Part shown: positions 1-9,742 of the stretch, one piece after another
How the letters are laid out: each line of letters begins with the position of its first letter
Position numbering within the stretch: position 1 is the first letter of the stretch
Assembly: GCA_028284155.1 (NCBI GenBank)
Contig: JANQSF010000125.1
Location: 1-64,000 of the forward strand
Length of the DNA: 64,000 nucleotides
From: Phycisphaeraceae bacterium
GTDB taxonomy: Bacteria > Planctomycetota > Phycisphaerae > Phycisphaerales > Phycisphaeraceae
Direction of reading: 5' to 3'
The notes under the pieces: model-generated
Database searches by the model: none
The model's input: the letters and a program-made list of their open reading frames with translations, nothing else
Told to the model about the DNA's origin: nothing
Translations under genes and position numbers: made by a program

Positions 1-3000
1 GCGCCGCGACGAACGCGCCGACCAGCGCAGCCTTGCTGATCAGGCCGCGCACCGACCCGTCAATAATCGCGTCGAACCCGTCGGCCACGTCGCCGAAGCT
101 CAGGTTGCCGGACGAGCCGTTGTTGATCCGCCAGACGCCGTCGGCCGTGCCGCGCACGTTGACATTGCCCAGGACCTGGTCGTCGATGTCGCCCGTGCCG
201 TTGACGGTGACATTCACGCCCGCGTCGCCGGCGACGTCGCGCGAACCGGTCACGTCGAATCGTTTGATGGCGTCGGCAACGACGTTGCCGTCCAGCCAGG
301 TCACGGCCCGCACGGCGTTGATCGCCGCCGCCGCCGCGTTGGCCAAGCCCGTTTCGCCCAGCCGGAGGTTGCGCAACTCGTTCGCGACGGTCAGGGCGAG
401 ATTGTTCACTGCGCCGCGGATATCGACATTGCCGCCGTCGCCTACCACATCGACGGACAGATCGGTCGCGCCGCCCGCGACGCGCAGATTGCCCAGGTCC
501 TGACGCGCGTCGGGATCGCCGTTGACCTGGATCTCAACGTCGTTCAGATTGCCCGCGCCGGCGACGGGGTCGTCCGCCCGGCGGTCGGCCCGCGTCTGCA
601 ACGTCTTGATCGCATTGGCCGTCGCGCCGCCGCCGGTCCACGAGCCGGACGTCGAAAGGTTGTTGATCGTGCGTGCGAAAACAGTCAGGTTGTTCGCGAT
701 GCCCGTTGACAGCTTGTTCAACGGCCCGCCGATGAGCATCTCGACGTCGGTGACCGTGTCCCGGAACGTCAGGTTGCCCGCCGCGCCGCCGCTGAACGTC
801 TGAATGAGCAAACCGCTGGCCGGCCCGGCGACGGTCACGTTTCCGAGCGACGTCCGCGCGTTCGGGTCGGTGTTGTTGACGATGATGTCCGCCTCGAACG
901 GTCCGGCGTTGCCCGTGCTGCGATTGCCCTTGATATTGATTCGGCCGATCGACGGCGCTTCGACCTTGTCCGGCACGGTCTCGTGATTCGTGTCGGTCCA
1001 CGACGTGGCCGTGAGCGTGCGGATCGGGATCAGCGACGTCAGTACGAGGTCGGTGATCTCATTGAAGAACAGCGTCGCCGCGTCGCGCACCCCCGCACCG
1101 ACGTTGCTGATCGTGATGTTGTGATCGTCGGCCACATTGTTCAGGCGGATGGTCTTGGCCGGCCCGGTTTCAAGGTCGCCCAGCAGGTCGACGTTCTTGG
1201 CGTTGATCTGATTGATCGGTCCGTCCACCATAATGTCGCCGACGGTCGTGATATCTCGGCCGCGCAGTTGGACGGTTAGGTTCGACCGCGCGTTGGTCCC
1301 TGTCGCGATGATCGCCAGCGCGTCGGCGTTGATATCGCCGGCCGGCACGCGCACCTCGAGGTTGCCCTCGCCGCGCAGCGACACCGTCACGTCCTTGCCG
1401 TTCGAGTCGGTGTATTCGACGCGCCCGCGCGAGTCGGGCAGCAGCGTGTTGAATTCGTCCTCAGCCGCGATGACAATGTTGTCCACATCGACACTCGCGT
1501 TCACGTCGCCCGTCGTCGCCAGCCGGACTTCGAGCGTCACGGTCTGACCGGCGAACGGCCGCAGGTCGATCGGCCCGCTCGGGATGAACACGTCGCTCTC
1601 AAAGTCCGCGCCATTGAACGTCGCAATCGTCTGGCCGTCGATGTTCACCTGCAACGCGTCGCCATCGCCGCCGAAGCCCGGCGGGAATCGGAAGTCGAAG
1701 TTCAGGTCGGTCACCGTGGCGGGCAGTTCCACGTCCTGCTGGATCGCGCCCTCCGAACCCTCGAACAGTGTCGAGAAGAAGTTCTCGACACTATCGACGA
1801 CCTCGCTGGCGATCGTCACGTTCGGCGCGTCGCCGGCGATCGTGAAACCGCTGAAATCGCCGGGCCCAAACACGCCGCTCAGCACGGCCTTGCCCTTCTT
1901 GACCGACAGGATGTAATCCTCGACCTCGCCGTCGGGCGCCAGGCCCGTCGGGTCGAGGCCGCCGCTACGGCTGTACCGGAATCGGGCGTACGTCTCACCA
2001 GGCAGCGCCGTCGAGGGCACGCTGATGAGCACGGGGATCGTCAACGCACCGGGCCCCGGCACGGTGATCGGGAAACTGTCAGCGATCTGTTCGCCGGGTG
2101 ACCACGTCCCGTCTTGATTCCAATCGACCCATGCGTCAAGGAAACCGCTGGACGCAGCGGTGACGGTGTACGCCGACGTGAAGCCGGGCAGTATTCCCGC
2201 GACGCTCAGATCGACGCCGTCTTCGTCGTCGCCGTCGGTGTCCGTGTCGTCGCCGTCGGCGGGCACGGTCGGTTGGCCGTCCGGCTCGTCATCGACGCCC
2301 GCGCCCAGGAAGACGGGGCTGGCCAGGAAATGCCGCGCGCCGTCGCTGGCGCGCAGCGTTGGGTATGTCGGGTCCGGCGCATCGCCGTAGTCGATCCCCG
2401 CGCCCGGGATCGGTCGGTTCAGGAAGAAGAAGTCGTTGACGGGTTCGCCGCTGGTCACCTGCACGTTCAGATGCCCGTGCAGATTCTGACCGTCAACCTG
2501 TCCCGCGTCTTCGCCGTTAAGCGCTTCCCATCCTTCGGGAACAACTTCCACAAAGTCGTACAAGCCGGGGGCCAGGCCGGTGTGCAGGAAGAGACCGCTC
2601 TCGGTGGCCGGATCGATCACGTCGTCGCCGTTGATGTCGAAACTCTGTGTCACGCCGATGGCGATTTCCTGTCCGGCAAACCGGTTGCCGGCCTCATAGA
2701 TGCGCACTTCAAAGCCGTTGGCCCGTTCGTCCGTCCCATCAAGCCCGTCGCCCAGGATGTCGTGCCACTTGGGAATGTGGATATCGACCGGTTCAATGTA
2801 CGGGTGGAACAAGATGATGACCTCGTTGTTGACCGTGATGTGGGTCTCACGAGGGAGCCGCGCAAGCAGTGGCAGCTTGTCAAGCACCTCTATGTCGTAC
2901 TCGCCCGGCTCCACGTCCTCAAACTCGTATTCGCCGTCGATGTTGGTCACGGCCTGCAACACGGGCCCGCCCCCGTCAGGCGTCAGCGTGACATCGACAC

Positions 3001-6000
3001 CCGCCACAGCGGGCTCGCCCAGGTCGCGCACGCCGTTGCCGTTGAGGTCCTCGAACGCGATGCCCGTAATCGACACGCCGATCTGCACCGGGATAACGGT
3101 CAGATCGACGGGGTCGGAAGTCGTCTGGTTGTCCGACGTGTCGATTGCGACAGCCGTGATAACAAAGGGTTCGCCCGCGTTCGGTGCGGTCAAGTCGGCC
3201 TCGTATGGGAATGTTGAATCTGTCGCGGCGAGCACGCCGTTGACGAGAAAATCAACCTGTCGCACCTGCACGTCGTCGGTCGCATCGACCTGGAACGGAA
3301 CGGTCGAGCCTTCGACGACCTCCGACCCGTTCTGCGGCGTCGTGATCGACGCCGTTGGGGGCGTGACGTCCTGAATCTCCACCTCCGTCGTCGCCTTGCG
3401 CTTCTGGCCGGTCGTATCCGTCACCTCGACTTCGACTCTGCTTTTGCCGACCGTCGGGTTGGGAACGTTGTTCAGGTACTGGATGTTCTTGAGCGCATCT
3501 GAGTACTGCTCAGCCAAGCCGGGTCCGAACACGATCACCCTGACGTGCAGGTCCGAGATTACAACGGGACCACCCAGAATAACCTCCAGGGGTACGGCGA
3601 TTTCAGTAATCAGCGGTTGGTCATCTCTAAAGAACTCGATCTCCATTTGTGAGAGAGTTTCATCCGCTGTGATCAAAATGTCATCCAGGAAGATCGATGC
3701 GGCTTCAGTTTCGTTGGGATCGAGTAACGAACTCCCGCCTGAGAAGCCGTCGATGTCGCCGTTGAGGTCGAGTAGGAGGTCGTCAAACGTGTCGGGTACG
3801 CCGTCGCCGTTTTCGTCGAACAGGCCGCCGTTTGCGTCAAATATGCCGGGCAACGGCGGCGCGAACGGGTCGCCGAAATCGTAGACGACGTCGGCCGAAA
3901 ACGGCTCCGGCTCGAACGCCGCGCCGTGAGTCGAGACACGATTCGCGTCGGAAAGGAGGAAGTGCCACTCCGCGCCCGCCTGGGGCGGAGCGCCGGTACG
4001 GTCAGGCGTCCACAGGCCGATGTCGTCGATGCCATCCTGGTTGATATCAGCGGAAATCGGTCGCTCGCGAACGCCAATGAAGCCGAAGTTGATCGTCGCA
4101 TCGGCCAAGCCGTTGCGGTCCAGGTCGAACATGAACTGGTCATCAGCCCACGCGCCCAGGTCGTCGACACCGTTGCCGTCGAAGTCGCCAACGATGGGGA
4201 ACCCGGTCATGTTCGTCGGTATCACGGAATCAACGATGTAGTCGCCGTTGGTATCCAACAGCCATTCTGAGCCATTGAAGATGCCGACCTCGTCGCCTTC
4301 AGTGGCGGCGCTGAAGTCGCCCGCGACCGGCAGGCCGTTGAGTCTGTCGCCGCTGAACCCCGAAGCGCTTTGGTTGTACCCGCCGTCCGGGCCGTCCGGC
4401 ACGCCGTCGTTGTCGCCGTCGATCAGGAACCGCCACGGGCCCTGAATCGTGCCGCCGACAGAGCCGTACACCCCGAGTTTGTCGAAACCGTCTGCCGTGC
4501 CGCTTTCCACGTTGATGAAATTCCCCGCAAAGAAGTCGTCACTGCCCAGTGCTCGCGAAAAGTTGACGTCCCCGCCCCGAAACGACACCTCGTCGTCTCC
4601 CGATGCGGGGTTCCAGAGATTATCGCCATTGGCATCGATCGCGATGATGCCGTCGAACGTCGTGGCGAGATTCGGCCGACTGTTGACATTGAAGTGCGCG
4701 ACAAAGTCGCCGCCGGGTACGTTGTTGCCGTCGCCGTCGAGTTGATTGCCGTCACTGTCGGTAAGGGTATCGCTGATCGTGAGCGTGAAGCGATCGTCCG
4801 GCAACGGCTCGAAGAAAGAGAAAATGATCTCGCCGGTCGCGACCTCGCCGGCCTGGACGACGTCCGGGTTCCAAGCGACATCGAACGGGATGGGCGTCCC
4901 GTCTTGTTCGAGTTGAATGAAGTTGCTGAATACGGTTGCCGGCGGGAAGACCGGATCACCGGCGTCGGGGTTGAAGAAGTTGCGGATCGGCCAATCCTGA
5001 ACCTGCAGTGCAATCTCGGTCACCGGTTCGTTCACGACGGCGGGCTGTTCATTGAACACATCGTCGATCAGGGGCAGGCCGCCGAAGTAGAGGATGTCGG
5101 TGTCCCCGTCATTGCCGAAGTCGATGTGCGTCACGCCCCATCCGAGCGTGTCGCCCAGCGGGTTGGCAGTTACGCCGCCAAAATCAGTTGCGCCGACGTT
5201 GCCGCGGCTGGTCATCGTCGTGCCTGGTGGGAAGGCCTGTTGATGGAATAACAGGTCGATCGTGCCGCCCTGACCGAAGTTGTAGGCGAACGGCGTGTTG
5301 ACATTGCCAGCGCTCGTGTTGTTGGCGATGTCGAGCTCGATCCGGCCGCCGGCGCCCGCGATGATCCCTATGCCGGAGACACTGAATTGCGTATCCGTGG
5401 GGGCCGCGACATTGTTGCCGACGACCGAAAGCCGATGATTGCCCTGCCCACCCGCGCCCGTGCCAAAGAAGATGCCGCCGAAGACGGAGCTAAGCACAGT
5501 GTTGTTGTGAATCCGCGCGACCGCATCCACGGCGTCGGCGATCACATCGACGCCGTTGAACGCGATGTTCGAGAGCGTGAGATTACTGACATCAACGTTG
5601 ACGGCGTTGCGGGTCAGAATCCCGTTCGCACCCGTCGTGTCAATCATGCCACCGTCGATCACGACACGGCCCTGATGGTCTTCGACGAGAACGGCTTCGC
5701 CGCCGCTCCGCAGCAACTCGATCTGTCGCGCGACCAGTCGGGCCGTAGCGGCCGAAAGCCGATCGCGGACGGATTCGTTGGAAGCGTCATTGACGGACAG
5801 ACGGTCGAACACCATCCAGCCGGTGTTGTTGACCACGTCAACCCCGATCGTGCCGGGCGTGTCGATATTCGCGCTTCGGAGGAGGGCGTCGCCCGGACCG
5901 TCCTTGAACAGGCCGACACCGCTTGGCGTGTTGATGTTCAGCGTGTCGCCACTGACCTCGAACGTCGCGCCGGCGTTGTCCACCAGCGACACGCCCGTCG

Positions 6001-7279
6001 TCCCGCCCGTGATCGTCACCGTGTTCAGCGACACGTCGAGCGACGAATTGGTCATGTTCCAGCCGACGTTGGTCGGGTTGTCGATCGTCACGTCGCCCGT
6101 GACGGTGAGCGTGCCCGACGTGTTGTTGATCGACACGCCGTCGTCGTCGCTGTTGGTCGAGGTGACGTCTTCGAAGACGAGTGACACGTCGACGCCGTCG
6201 AGTTCGATGGCGTTGCGGTTGGTCGTGTTGATGCTGTTGTTGAGCCCGGAGACCTCGACTGTTCCGCCGCCGGTGGCGATGAGGCCGGCCTGGTTAATCG
6301 CGCCGGCGGAAAGCCCGCCGTTGGTGACGCGGAGTGTGGCGTTGTTGTTGTCGCGGGCAAAGATGGCGCGAACGACCTTGCTCCCGCCGCTGAAGACGGC
6401 CGCGGAGTTCGTGTTGTCGTCGAACAGGATGTAGCCGGCCGTGAAGTCGGCCGCGACGTCAATCAGCCCGCCGGTTGTGTTCTGCACGCTCGCGCCGCCG
6501 TTGATTACACCGTCGAGGATGACCAGCGGCGCGCCGCTGTTGACGCCGAACTTTGGCACGCCGGCGACGTTCCCGCCCGCGAACGACACGCCGTCGAAGA
6601 TGAATGTGCCGTTAGCGAATTGCAGGTTGACCGCCTGCCCCTCGGCGTCGAAGCCGTAGTTGGTCACAACGACCTGCGTGTCGGCCGTTGTGCTGTCAGC
6701 CCGGATACCGCTGCCGCCGATCGGGATGTCGGTGACGGCGACGTTGTCGATGACGACGTTGGGCGACTGGTTGACACCGCTGGCCAATCGCATCGCCGCC
6801 TGGGTGAAGTTGCTGAAGGACAGGTCGCTCAGGTCGAGCGACGTGTCCTGCACCGTGAGCCCGCTGGACGTACCCGCGATGGCCGCGCCGTCGAGCGCGA
6901 CGACCGGCGTGTCGACAAAGCCCGGCTGCGAGCCGCCGTTGATCGATAATTCTTCCGTGACATTGGGCAGGTTGCTTTGCAGCGCGATCGTGTGTGGCCC
7001 CGCGCCGGGGATGTCAAACTCGATCACGTCCGCGCCGGCGGCCGCGTTGGCCTGATCGAGCGCGTCGCGCAATGAACCGGCGCCGGCGTCGTTCGTGTTC
7101 GTCACACTGAACGTCGCCAGCAGGATGCGCGGTTCGAGCGCTTCGACCGCCCGGTCCCACACTGGCTTGCGCCCCTCGCGGTGAGCGACTCGTTCCTTCT
7201 TTGTCGCATTTGACTGCGTCGTGACCAAGCGACCCTCGGATCGCCGTCCCCATACCCGACCGGACTGCCCGTACTGCAT
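1..7279 (-). CDS. Giant LEPR-x-LL secreted/surface protein, C-terminus beyond window
   Basis: Reading the minus strand from the ATG at 7279 gives about 2,426 codons with no stop down to base 1, so the gene continues off the left edge. An in-frame TAA lies five codons upstream and AGGGG sits about 9 bases before the ATG, which fixes the start. Residues 48-54 are LEPRILL, the planctomycete LEPR-x-LL motif near the N-terminus of giant exported proteins. It is followed by a CSLREA-like stretch (SLRDALDQAN) and beta-helix-type repeats. Around residue 1030 there are Asp/Gly-rich FG-GAP/EF-hand-like motifs (GDFDGNGVDDLG), near 1306-1400 an Ig-like segment, near 1405 an SdrD-B-like segment (EDLNGNGVRDLGEP), and at about 1630-1790 a GEVED domain (DYGDAPDP to GEVEDYIL). 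The remainder has repeats of about 120 residues with LGNVxVxG motifs. Probably an adhesin or cell-wall protein; this is inferred from architecture only. Confidence 0.9.
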   Translation of the reverse strand, partial: MQYGQSGRVWGRRSEGRLVTTQSNATKKERVAHREGRKPVWDRAVEALEPRILLATFSVTNTNDAGAGSLRDALDQANAAAGADVIEFDIPGAGPHTIALQSNLPNVTEELSINGGSQPGFVDTPVVALDGAAIAGTSSGLTVQDTSLDLSDLSFSNFTQAAMRLASGVNQSPNVVIDNVAVTDIPIGGSGIRADSTTADTQVVVTNYGFDAEGQAVNLQFANGTFIFDGVSFAGGNVAGVPKFGVNSGAPLVILDGVINGGASVQNTTGGLIDVAADFTAGYILFDDNTNSAAVFSGGSKVVRAIFARDNNNATLRVTNGGLSAGAINQAGLIATGGGTVEVSGLNNSINTTNRNAIELDGVDVSLVFEDVTSTNSDDDGVSINNTSGTLTVTGDVTIDNPTNVGWNMTNSSLDVSLNTVTITGGTTGVSLVDNAGATFEVSGDTLNINTPSGVGLFKDGPGDALLRSANIDTPGTIGVDVVNNTGWMVFDRLSVNDASNESVRDRLSAATARLVARQIELLRSGGEAVLVEDHQGRVVIDGGMIDTTGANGILTRNAVNVDVSNLTLSNIAFNGVDVIADAVDAVARIHNNTVLSSVFGGIFFGTGAGGQGNHRLSVVGNNVAAPTDTQFSVSGIGIIAGAGGRIELDIANNTSAGNVNTPFAYNFGQGGTIDLLFHQQAFPPGTTMTSRGNVGATDFGGVTANPLGDTLGWGVTHIDFGNDGDTDILYFGGLPLIDDVFNEQPAVVNEPVTEIALQVQDWPIRNFFNPDAGDPVFPPATVFSNFIQLEQDGTPIPFDVAWNPDVVQAGEVATGEIIFSFFEPLPDDRFTLTISDTLTDSDGNQLDGDGNNVPGGDFVAHFNVNSRPNLATTFDGIIAIDANGDNLWNPASGDDEVSFRGGDVNFSRALGSDDFFAGNFINVESGTADGFDKLGVYGSVGGTIQGPWRFLIDGDNDGVPDGPDGGYNQSASGFSGDRLNGLPVAGDFSAATEGDEVGIFNGSEWLLDTNGDYIVDSVIPTNMTGFPIVGDFDGNGVDDLGAWADDQFMFDLDRNGLADATINFGFIGVRERPISADINQDGIDDIGLWTPDRTGAPPQAGAEWHFLLSDANRVSTHGAAFEPEPFSADVVYDFGDPFAPPLPGIFDANGGLFDENGDGVPDTFDDLLLDLNGDIDGFSGGSSLLDPNETEAASIFLDDILITADETLSQMEIEFFRDDQPLITEIAVPLEVILGGPVVISDLHVRVIVFGPGLAEQYSDALKNIQYLNNVPNPTVGKSRVEVEVTDTTGQKRKATTEVEIQDVTPPTASITTPQNGSEVVEGSTVPFQVDATDDVQVRQVDFLVNGVLAATDSTFPYEADLTAPNAGEPFVITAVAIDTSDNQTTSDPVDLTVIPVQIGVSITGIAFEDLNGNGVRDLGEPAVAGVDVTLTPDGGGPVLQAVTNIDGEYEFEDVEPGEYDIEVLDKLPLLARLPRETHITVNNEVIILFHPYIEPVDIHIPKWHDILGDGLDGTDERANGFEVRIYEAGNRFAGQEIAIGVTQSFDINGDDVIDPATESGLFLHTGLAPGLYDFVEVVPEGWEALNGEDAGQVDGQNLHGHLNVQVTSGEPVNDFFFLNRPIPGAGIDYGDAPDPTYPTLRASDGARHFLASPVFLGAGVDDEPDGQPTVPADGDDTDTDGDDEDGVDLSVAGILPGFTSAYTVTAASSGFLDAWVDWNQDGTWSPGEQIADSFPITVPGPGALTIPVLISVPSTALPGETYARFRYSRSGGLDPTGLAPDGEVEDYILSVKKGKAVLSGVFGPGDFSGFTIAGDAPNVTIASEVVDSVENFFSTLFEGSEGAIQQDVELPATVTDLNFDFRFPPGFGGDGDALQVNIDGQTIATFNGADFESDVFIPSGPIDLRPFAGQTVTLEVRLATTGDVNASVDVDNIVIAAEDEFNTLLPDSRGRVEYTDSNGKDVTVSLRGEGNLEVRVPAGDINADALAIIATGTNARSNLTVQLRGRDITTVGDIMVDGPINQINAKNVDLLGDLETGPAKTIRLNNVADDHNITISNVGAGVRDAATLFFNEITDLVLTSLIPIRTLTATSWTDTNHETVPDKVEAPSIGRINIKGNRSTGNAGPFEADIIVNNTDPNARTSLGNVTVAGPASGLLIQTFSGGAAGNLTFRDTVTDVEMLIGGPLNKLSTGIANNLTVFARTINNLSTSGSWTGGGATANAIKTLQTRADRRADDPVAGAGNLNDVEIQVNGDPDARQDLGNLRVAGGATDLSVDVVGDGGNVDIRGAVNNLALTVANELRNLRLGETGLANAAAAAINAVRAVTWLDGNVVADAIKRFDVTGSRDVAGDAGVNVTVNGTGDIDDQVLGNVNVRGTADGVWRINNGSSGNLSFGDVADGFDAIIDGSVRGLISKAALVGAFVAA

Positions 7280-7475
7280 GATGTGCCCCTGTTAGAAAGG
7301 TGCTTGTTCTCCCACACGGCGAACGCCGCGCGCCAAACCGACGGCCCGCTTGGAACCGATCAGAAATGATAACCGATGCGATATCGCATTGGAACGGGCA
7401 CACCTGGATGAACGTTACGCCGTCCAAGAGCGCGGCAAACGCCTGAACTCAGGCATTTGGACGACTCGACTTGGT

Positions 7476-7901
7476 TCACTGCCGCGTGGCCGAGACGGTA
7501 TTGGCGGGGGACTCGCCCTCGCCGTCGATGACGTACACGCCCGTCAGTGTCTTGAGGTCTTTGGAAAAGGTGATCTGGTACGAGCCGTTGTTCATGTCGT
7601 CTTCGTACCGGGCTTTAAGGGTCAGCGGCTTATCCGTCTCGGCGGCCTTGAGCAACTTGCCTTTGTAGGGCTGCTGGGCAAATGCCTTGTCGTCGATGGT
7701 GTAAGTCGCGACCAGCGCGTCGCCGTCCTTGGCGAACTTGAAGATGATCGGGTCGCTGTTGCCACCGACCACGCCCTTGTAGGTCGCCCCCGCCACGCCG
7801 TCGTACCACTTGGCGTCGGCCGACGGCTTGCCGTCCATCGATTTGCAGCCAGCCAGGACCAGAACGAGGGATCCGAGAACGATCAGTGATTTGACATGCA
7901 T
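7476..7901 (-). CDS. Small lipoprotein of unknown function
   Basis: This 141-aa protein starts at the ATG at 7901, not at an upstream start, because MHVKSLIVLGSLVLVLAGC is a textbook lipoprotein signal peptide with lipobox LAGC and AGGGA lies just upstream. The mature part (KWYDGVAGATYKGVVGG, later YKGKLLKAAETDKPLTLKARYED) looks like one small beta-rich domain in which a measured compound or protein would be bound, but I recognise no family. It is the last chromosomal gene before the integrated element: its start codon lies 84 bp from the distal attachment repeat. It is probably membrane-anchored in the periplasm. Confidence 0.8.
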   Translation of the reverse strand: MHVKSLIVLGSLVLVLAGCKSMDGKPSADAKWYDGVAGATYKGVVGGNSDPIIFKFAKDGDALVATYTIDDKAFAQQPYKGKLLKAAETDKPLTLKARYEDDMNNGSYQITFSKDLKTLTGVYVIDGEGESPANTVSATRQ

Positions 7902-7984
7902 GGCGGTTTCCCTGAGCGAGAGGAGAGGTCGTATGAACCGTTCTTTAACACGACCCTGGCCACGCGTCAAGAGGCAAGGCCGTC

Positions 7985-8007
7985 AATACGCCCGACAGGA
8001 TTCGAAC
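7985..8007 (+). repeat. Distal attachment site (left end of element)
   Basis: Perfect 23-bp copy of the 3' end of the tRNA-Arg(CCT) gene (it contains TACGCCCGACAGGATTCG), in the same orientation as the copy at 18218-18240. No other part of a tRNA is present here, as expected for the end of an integrated element distal to the intact tRNA. Identity ends on both sides: the left copy is flanked by TC and AC, the right copy by GG and CT. Confidence 0.92.
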
Positions 8008-8190
8008 ACACCTAACGAGACAACTGGTAAAGATGCAATCACTGAATCAGGCGCAGCAAAAAGCGCAGCAGACACGGCCGATGGCTCGCTTGCTGAGGCG
8101 CTGGCGATGATCGCTCGACTGCCGTTGACGGACGCTGAAAAGGCCGAGGCTGTGCGGCGGCTGCTCGCATCGGGCGATTCAGCTCGTTAG
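8008..8190 (+). pseudogene. Detached 3' end of the integrase gene (predicted 60-aa tail)
   Basis: Continuing from the left attachment core in the frame used by the integrase at the right core gives 60 codons and a TAG at 8188-8190. The segment is alanine-rich and helical: GSLAEALAMIARLPLTDAEK followed by AEAVRRLLASGDSAR. It has no good start codon of its own; the open frame upstream (from 7810) runs antisense through the neighbouring lipoprotein gene. In an excised circle it would be fused in frame to integrase residue 430. I therefore read it as the displaced C-terminus of the integrase and not as a separate gene. Confidence 0.7.
8049..8071 (+). repeat. Candidate integrase arm site, left copy
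   Basis: Perfect 23-bp repeat of 18074-18096 in the same orientation. Each copy contains two GCGCAGCA octamers separated by AAAA (12-bp period). This copy lies 42 bp inside the left core. It is read in a different frame here (GAAKSAA) from the frame in the integrase (AQQKAQQ), so it is conserved as DNA and not as peptide. Confidence 0.6.
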
Positions 8191-8405
8191 CAATGGCACA
8201 CGAAACGAAGCGAGGGTCGCCCCCGACTTGTCAGCCTGGTCGACGCTTGGCCGACACCCCCAACGGCGGTTAGGGACGGGATCGTGGCGCTGGTTAAGGC
8301 GGCACGGTGACTGGCGGGACGCTGCCCCTACCCCGTTTAGGGGGATTCGTCGCCGCAGACAGGCTTGGTAGGCTCCGGCTAAACCCATCTAACAAGGAGC
8401 GAGCC

Positions 8406-9173
8406 ATGCGCCTATGTCGATTTGCCGTCATCGCAATCGCATTGACACTCTTCGTTGTGGTTCGCCCAGCATCGGCCGAGTCCATCGGAGTCGGACACGA
8501 TCTATTTATGACCGTTCCCGGTCAGACTAATCTCATAGTTGACGCCGGGCCTTTCGGAGGGACTGGATTCGTCGAGTTCCCTTTGGAGGGTATTCCGTTT
8601 GGTCCTGGAAACACGGATACCATTGTTGAGCGGCTGGATGGTCACGACTTCGCAACTCAAGGCAACACAGCGACAATTCAAATCGAATTGGTAGCACTTT
8701 CTCTTCAGAGCGTCGCCCCAGTCAATATCGGCGGGAATCTCTGGGACGTACACATCACGGGTTCCCCCTCAACAACGCCAGGTACACTCATCGTGAATAA
8801 GACGAGTTCGGGAGGCGGTGATTTTCAGGTGGATCTTTTGCCAATCGTCGTTGACATCACTTTTAACCAACTCAACAGCCCTACTGAGATCACACAGACC
8901 GATGAGTTCATCTTCGACGGCGCGGGAGTGTGGTCGTTCAATCCAGGGCCGGCCAATCAAAACAACGCTAACCATCCATCGGGTGGGCTTTACATCGGCG
9001 TCGACCCACTAACCGGCGAAAAGGCTGTCACCATACTGACCGGTGCGGGTGCGAGCGGGACTGCGACCCATGCATTTGTACCGTCGATGCCCACCCCCGC
9101 CGCAGCCGGACTCGGCCTGCCGTTGTTGGGCCTGCTTGGCGTGACGCGCCCACGGCGTCAACGGGCGGCGTGA
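8406..9173 (+). CDS. Secreted protein with PAAAGLGLPLLGLLG sorting tag
   Basis: This 255-aa protein starts at ATG 8406 behind AAGGAG. It has a clear signal peptide (MRLCRFAVIAIALTLFVVV then a cleavage-like ASAES). The middle is beta-rich and acidic with no domain I recognise (VGHDLFMTVPGQTNLIVDAGPF near its start). The C-terminus is PTPAAAGLGLPLLGLLGVTR followed by a basic end (PRRQRAA): a proline motif, a short hydrophobic helix and arginines, as in the PEP-CTERM/exosortase class. It is probably exported and processed at the membrane. Its last ~80 bases and the following terminator are almost identical to those of the gene at 10749. Confidence 0.85.
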   Translation: MRLCRFAVIAIALTLFVVVRPASAESIGVGHDLFMTVPGQTNLIVDAGPFGGTGFVEFPLEGIPFGPGNTDTIVERLDGHDFATQGNTATIQIELVALSLQSVAPVNIGGNLWDVHITGSPSTTPGTLIVNKTSSGGGDFQVDLLPIVVDITFNQLNSPTEITQTDEFIFDGAGVWSFNPGPANQNNANHPSGGLYIGVDPLTGEKAVTILTGAGASGTATHAFVPSMPTPAAAGLGLPLLGLLGVTRPRRQRAA

Positions 9174-9200
9174 CCGACACCACAACTTGGACACCGACAG

Positions 9201-9228
9201 CCCCGGCGAGAGCCGGGGTTGTTTGTTG
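9201..9228 (+). terminator. Rho-independent terminator after the 8406 gene
   Basis: Stem CCCCGGC, loop GAGA, stem GCCGGGG, then TTGTTTGTT. It begins 27 bases after the stop codon and is part of a repeated 3' module shared with 11478-11501. Confidence 0.85.
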
Positions 9229-9742
9229 CTGAGGCCTTTTCGAACAAGGTCGCACCCCATCGAACGCGACCACGGGGTGAGTAGATGAGGGTGGGATGGT
9301 GGCAATAGCGCGGTGGCTGGCGAATCAAACCCCAATACCTCATTCAGGGGGGGATCGACTCAAGACGTCAACACACACTTGTGATTCTGAGGCAAATCCA
9401 TTAATCGCCCGCAAGGCTCACTTCGACTCGGGTAACCAACTGTAAGCACAGGGGCTTATAAGGCTCTATGTGTGGCGCAGGCTCTGGCGCCAAGGACCGC
9501 CCAAACGCCTCGAACGACCTCGACCGTCCCACCTAATCGACGCTTAGCCGCCCCAAGTTCCCTCAGTCAAGGCAGGGACAGTGGCAACAGCTAGGGACGC
9601 CGCAGCCGCCACTTGACTCGTTCAGCGAAAAGACTGTACTGTAGGTGCACTTTGATCCAGGGGCTGGGGCAAATGCTACTTCCACTTCGCTAGCCATTTC
9701 TGTGATTTCACTCGAAGTTCCACTGAAAGGACTGGAGCGATC
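9229..9742. other. Intergenic stretch without a convincing gene
   Basis: About 510 bp between the terminator and the next secreted-protein gene. Short open frames here lack ribosome sites and recognisable sequence. It probably holds the promoter of the 9743 gene; no clear promoter boxes could be assigned. Confidence 0.5.

Noticed and set aside
2114-3217. Plus-strand open frames inside 1-7279, the longest 367 aa
   Set aside because: Shadows of the giant minus-strand gene; no signal, domain or ribosome site.
7810-8007. Start region of the 126-aa frame ending at 8190
   Set aside because: This part is antisense to the lipoprotein gene; only the portion after the core is considered, as the integrase tail.
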